Source of the DNA: Candidatus Hydrogenedentota bacterium
GTDB lineage: Bacteria > Hydrogenedentota > Hydrogenedentia > Hydrogenedentales > SLHB01
Reading direction: 5' to 3'
Length of the DNA stretch: 6,768 bases
Assembly: GCA_007130675.1 (NCBI GenBank)
Contig: SLSB01000433.1
Coordinates: 1-6,768 of the forward strand
The notes under the pieces are model-generated. The model was not told where the DNA came from, did no database searches, and saw nothing but the letters and a program-made list of their open reading frames with translations. This document shows positions 6,199-6,768 of the stretch, in pieces. A program made the translations under genes and the position numbers. The stretch's first letter is position 1, and the number at the start of each line of letters is the position of its first letter.

Positions 6199-6318
6199 AT
6201 GCTTTATACTGAATGCACAATATACGATATCCTAGACGAGAAAAAGGCGCTGCTCGACCAGCATCGGCCTTTGCCAAAGGCCTTGGTTACAAACCTGGAC
6301 GAATGGTTTCGAATTACC
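6199..6318 (+). pseudogene. N-terminal remnant of a probable Fic-family protein
   Basis: From ATG 6199 the frame reads MLYTECTIYDILDEKKALLD then QHRPLPKALVTNLDEWFRI. This resembles the N-terminal helical segment of many bacterial Fic proteins (L-x-x-L-R-P-L-P-x-x-x-x-x-N-L-x-x-x-F-R, normally followed by a T-Y-x-S-N-A-I-E-G-N motif). Here the sequence diverges right after residue 40 (TQVCGPE), so the inhibitory/adenylylation motifs and the HPFxxGNGR catalytic loop are missing. The frame stays open to 6444 by chance across the antisense end of the sulfatase gene. The match is from memory of the family and short, so moderate confidence only. Confidence 0.5.
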
Positions 6319-6348
6319 CAAGTATGCGGGCCCGAAATGCGGCTGTTT

Positions 6349-6768
6349 TCAGTAGTCATGTCCCTTCAGACTGTTCTCACAGCATCGTCGCCAATGTTCC
6401 AGGGTCTCCTGCATGCGGCTGAGAGTCTCCGGATGCTCCCCTGAAAGATCGCGCGTTTCCGTGGGGTCCCGTATGATGTCATACAGTTCGTAAGGGCCTC
6501 CGGCCTCTCCGATTAGCTTGTAGCGGTTGTCAATCAGCGCTGCGTGGTTTTGCGACTCAAAACCAATGGGGCGGGGGCGTTCCGCCATATCGTTTTTGAT
6601 GACCGGCATCAGGCTGATCCCGTCATATGGGCGCGTTTCCAACGCGGGCAGCGCATAGCCGAGCGCGTCCATGATGGTGGGGAAGTAGTCGCTTGTGCCG
6701 CAGGGCATGGTTACCGTGCGGCTCTCTTTGATTTTGTCCGGCCACACCAACAGCCCCGGTACGCGCAC
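6349..6768 (-). CDS. Type I sulfatase, C-terminal part (5' end beyond window)
   Basis: The last 139 residues of an arylsulfatase-A-like (alkaline-phosphatase superfamily) enzyme that hydrolyses sulfate esters, usually on sulfated glycans in these genomes. The visible piece opens VRVPGLLVWPDKI, the second half of the family's G-G-V-R-V-P-x-x-x-x-W-P motif, so the GTG at the window edge is an internal valine codon and not a start. SDYFPTIMDALGY and YDGISLMPVI follow, then the sheet YKLIGEAGGPYELYDIIRDP and TETRDLSGEHPE, typical of the sulfatase C-terminal domain. Stop TGA is at 6351-6349. The maturation motif (C/S-x-P-x-R) and signal peptide lie outside the window. It ends 30 bp from the Fic-like remnant, transcribed towards it. 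Confidence 0.92.
   Translation of the reverse strand: MRVPGLLVWPDKIKESRTVTMPCGTSDYFPTIMDALGYALPALETRPYDGISLMPVIKNDMAERPRPIGFESQNHAALIDNRYKLIGEAGGPYELYDIIRDPTETRDLSGEHPETLSRMQETLEHWRRCCENSLKGHDY

Noticed and set aside
6183..6210. TTGCAA-N16-TATACT, a promoter-like pair on the plus strand
   Set aside because: The -10-like part overlaps codons of the Fic-like remnant and nothing functional lies downstream on this strand.
1..6768. CRISPR array, tRNA or rRNA genes
   Set aside because: No regularly spaced direct repeats and no cloverleaf or rRNA-like segment could be seen on either strand.

Overview
The window looks like accessory chromosome of a moderately GC-rich, polysaccharide-degrading Gram-negative bacterium. 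A GH2 beta-mannosidase, a LacI-type regulator, a secreted neutral-ceramidase-like hydrolase, a type I sulfatase and REP-transposase debris together suggest the Planctomycetes/Lentisphaerae/Verrucomicrobia/Hydrogenedentota kind of genome. That assignment is inference from gene content and style only.

Layout. (1) 3-2003, minus: most of an intracellular GH2 beta-mannosidase, running off the left edge, with both catalytic glutamates present. (2) 2004-2550: divergent control region holding a near-consensus minus-strand sigma70-type promoter (TTGACA, 17 nt, TAGAAT) for the mannosidase, palindromes that could be operators, and a weak plus-strand promoter for the regulator. (3) 2551-3636, plus: an intact LacI-family regulator, presumably controlling the divergent mannosidase. 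(4) 3637-4107: about 470 bases without a recognisable gene but with two hairpins and a 21-bp-spaced TTGACAA repeat. (5) 4108-5607, plus: a complete 499-residue exported protein of the neutral/alkaline ceramidase family with its zinc-site residues conserved. (6) 5608-6348: a graveyard of gene pieces. It holds a roughly 200-bp internally deleted REP-associated (RAYT, Y1/HUH) transposase element with inverted ends, the C-terminal end of a probable glycoside hydrolase cut exactly at the element's right end, and the N-terminal end of a probable Fic protein. (7) 6349-6768, minus: the C-terminal 139 residues of a sulfatase running off the right edge.

How it may work together: the mannosidase and LacI regulator form a simple divergent sugar-responsive unit for trimming imported manno-oligosaccharides. 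The ceramidase-like enzyme and sulfatase act on extracytoplasmic lipid or sulfated substrates and have their own transcription. No complete new system was found. The most interesting item is the miniature RAYT-derived element and the truncated genes clustered beside it.
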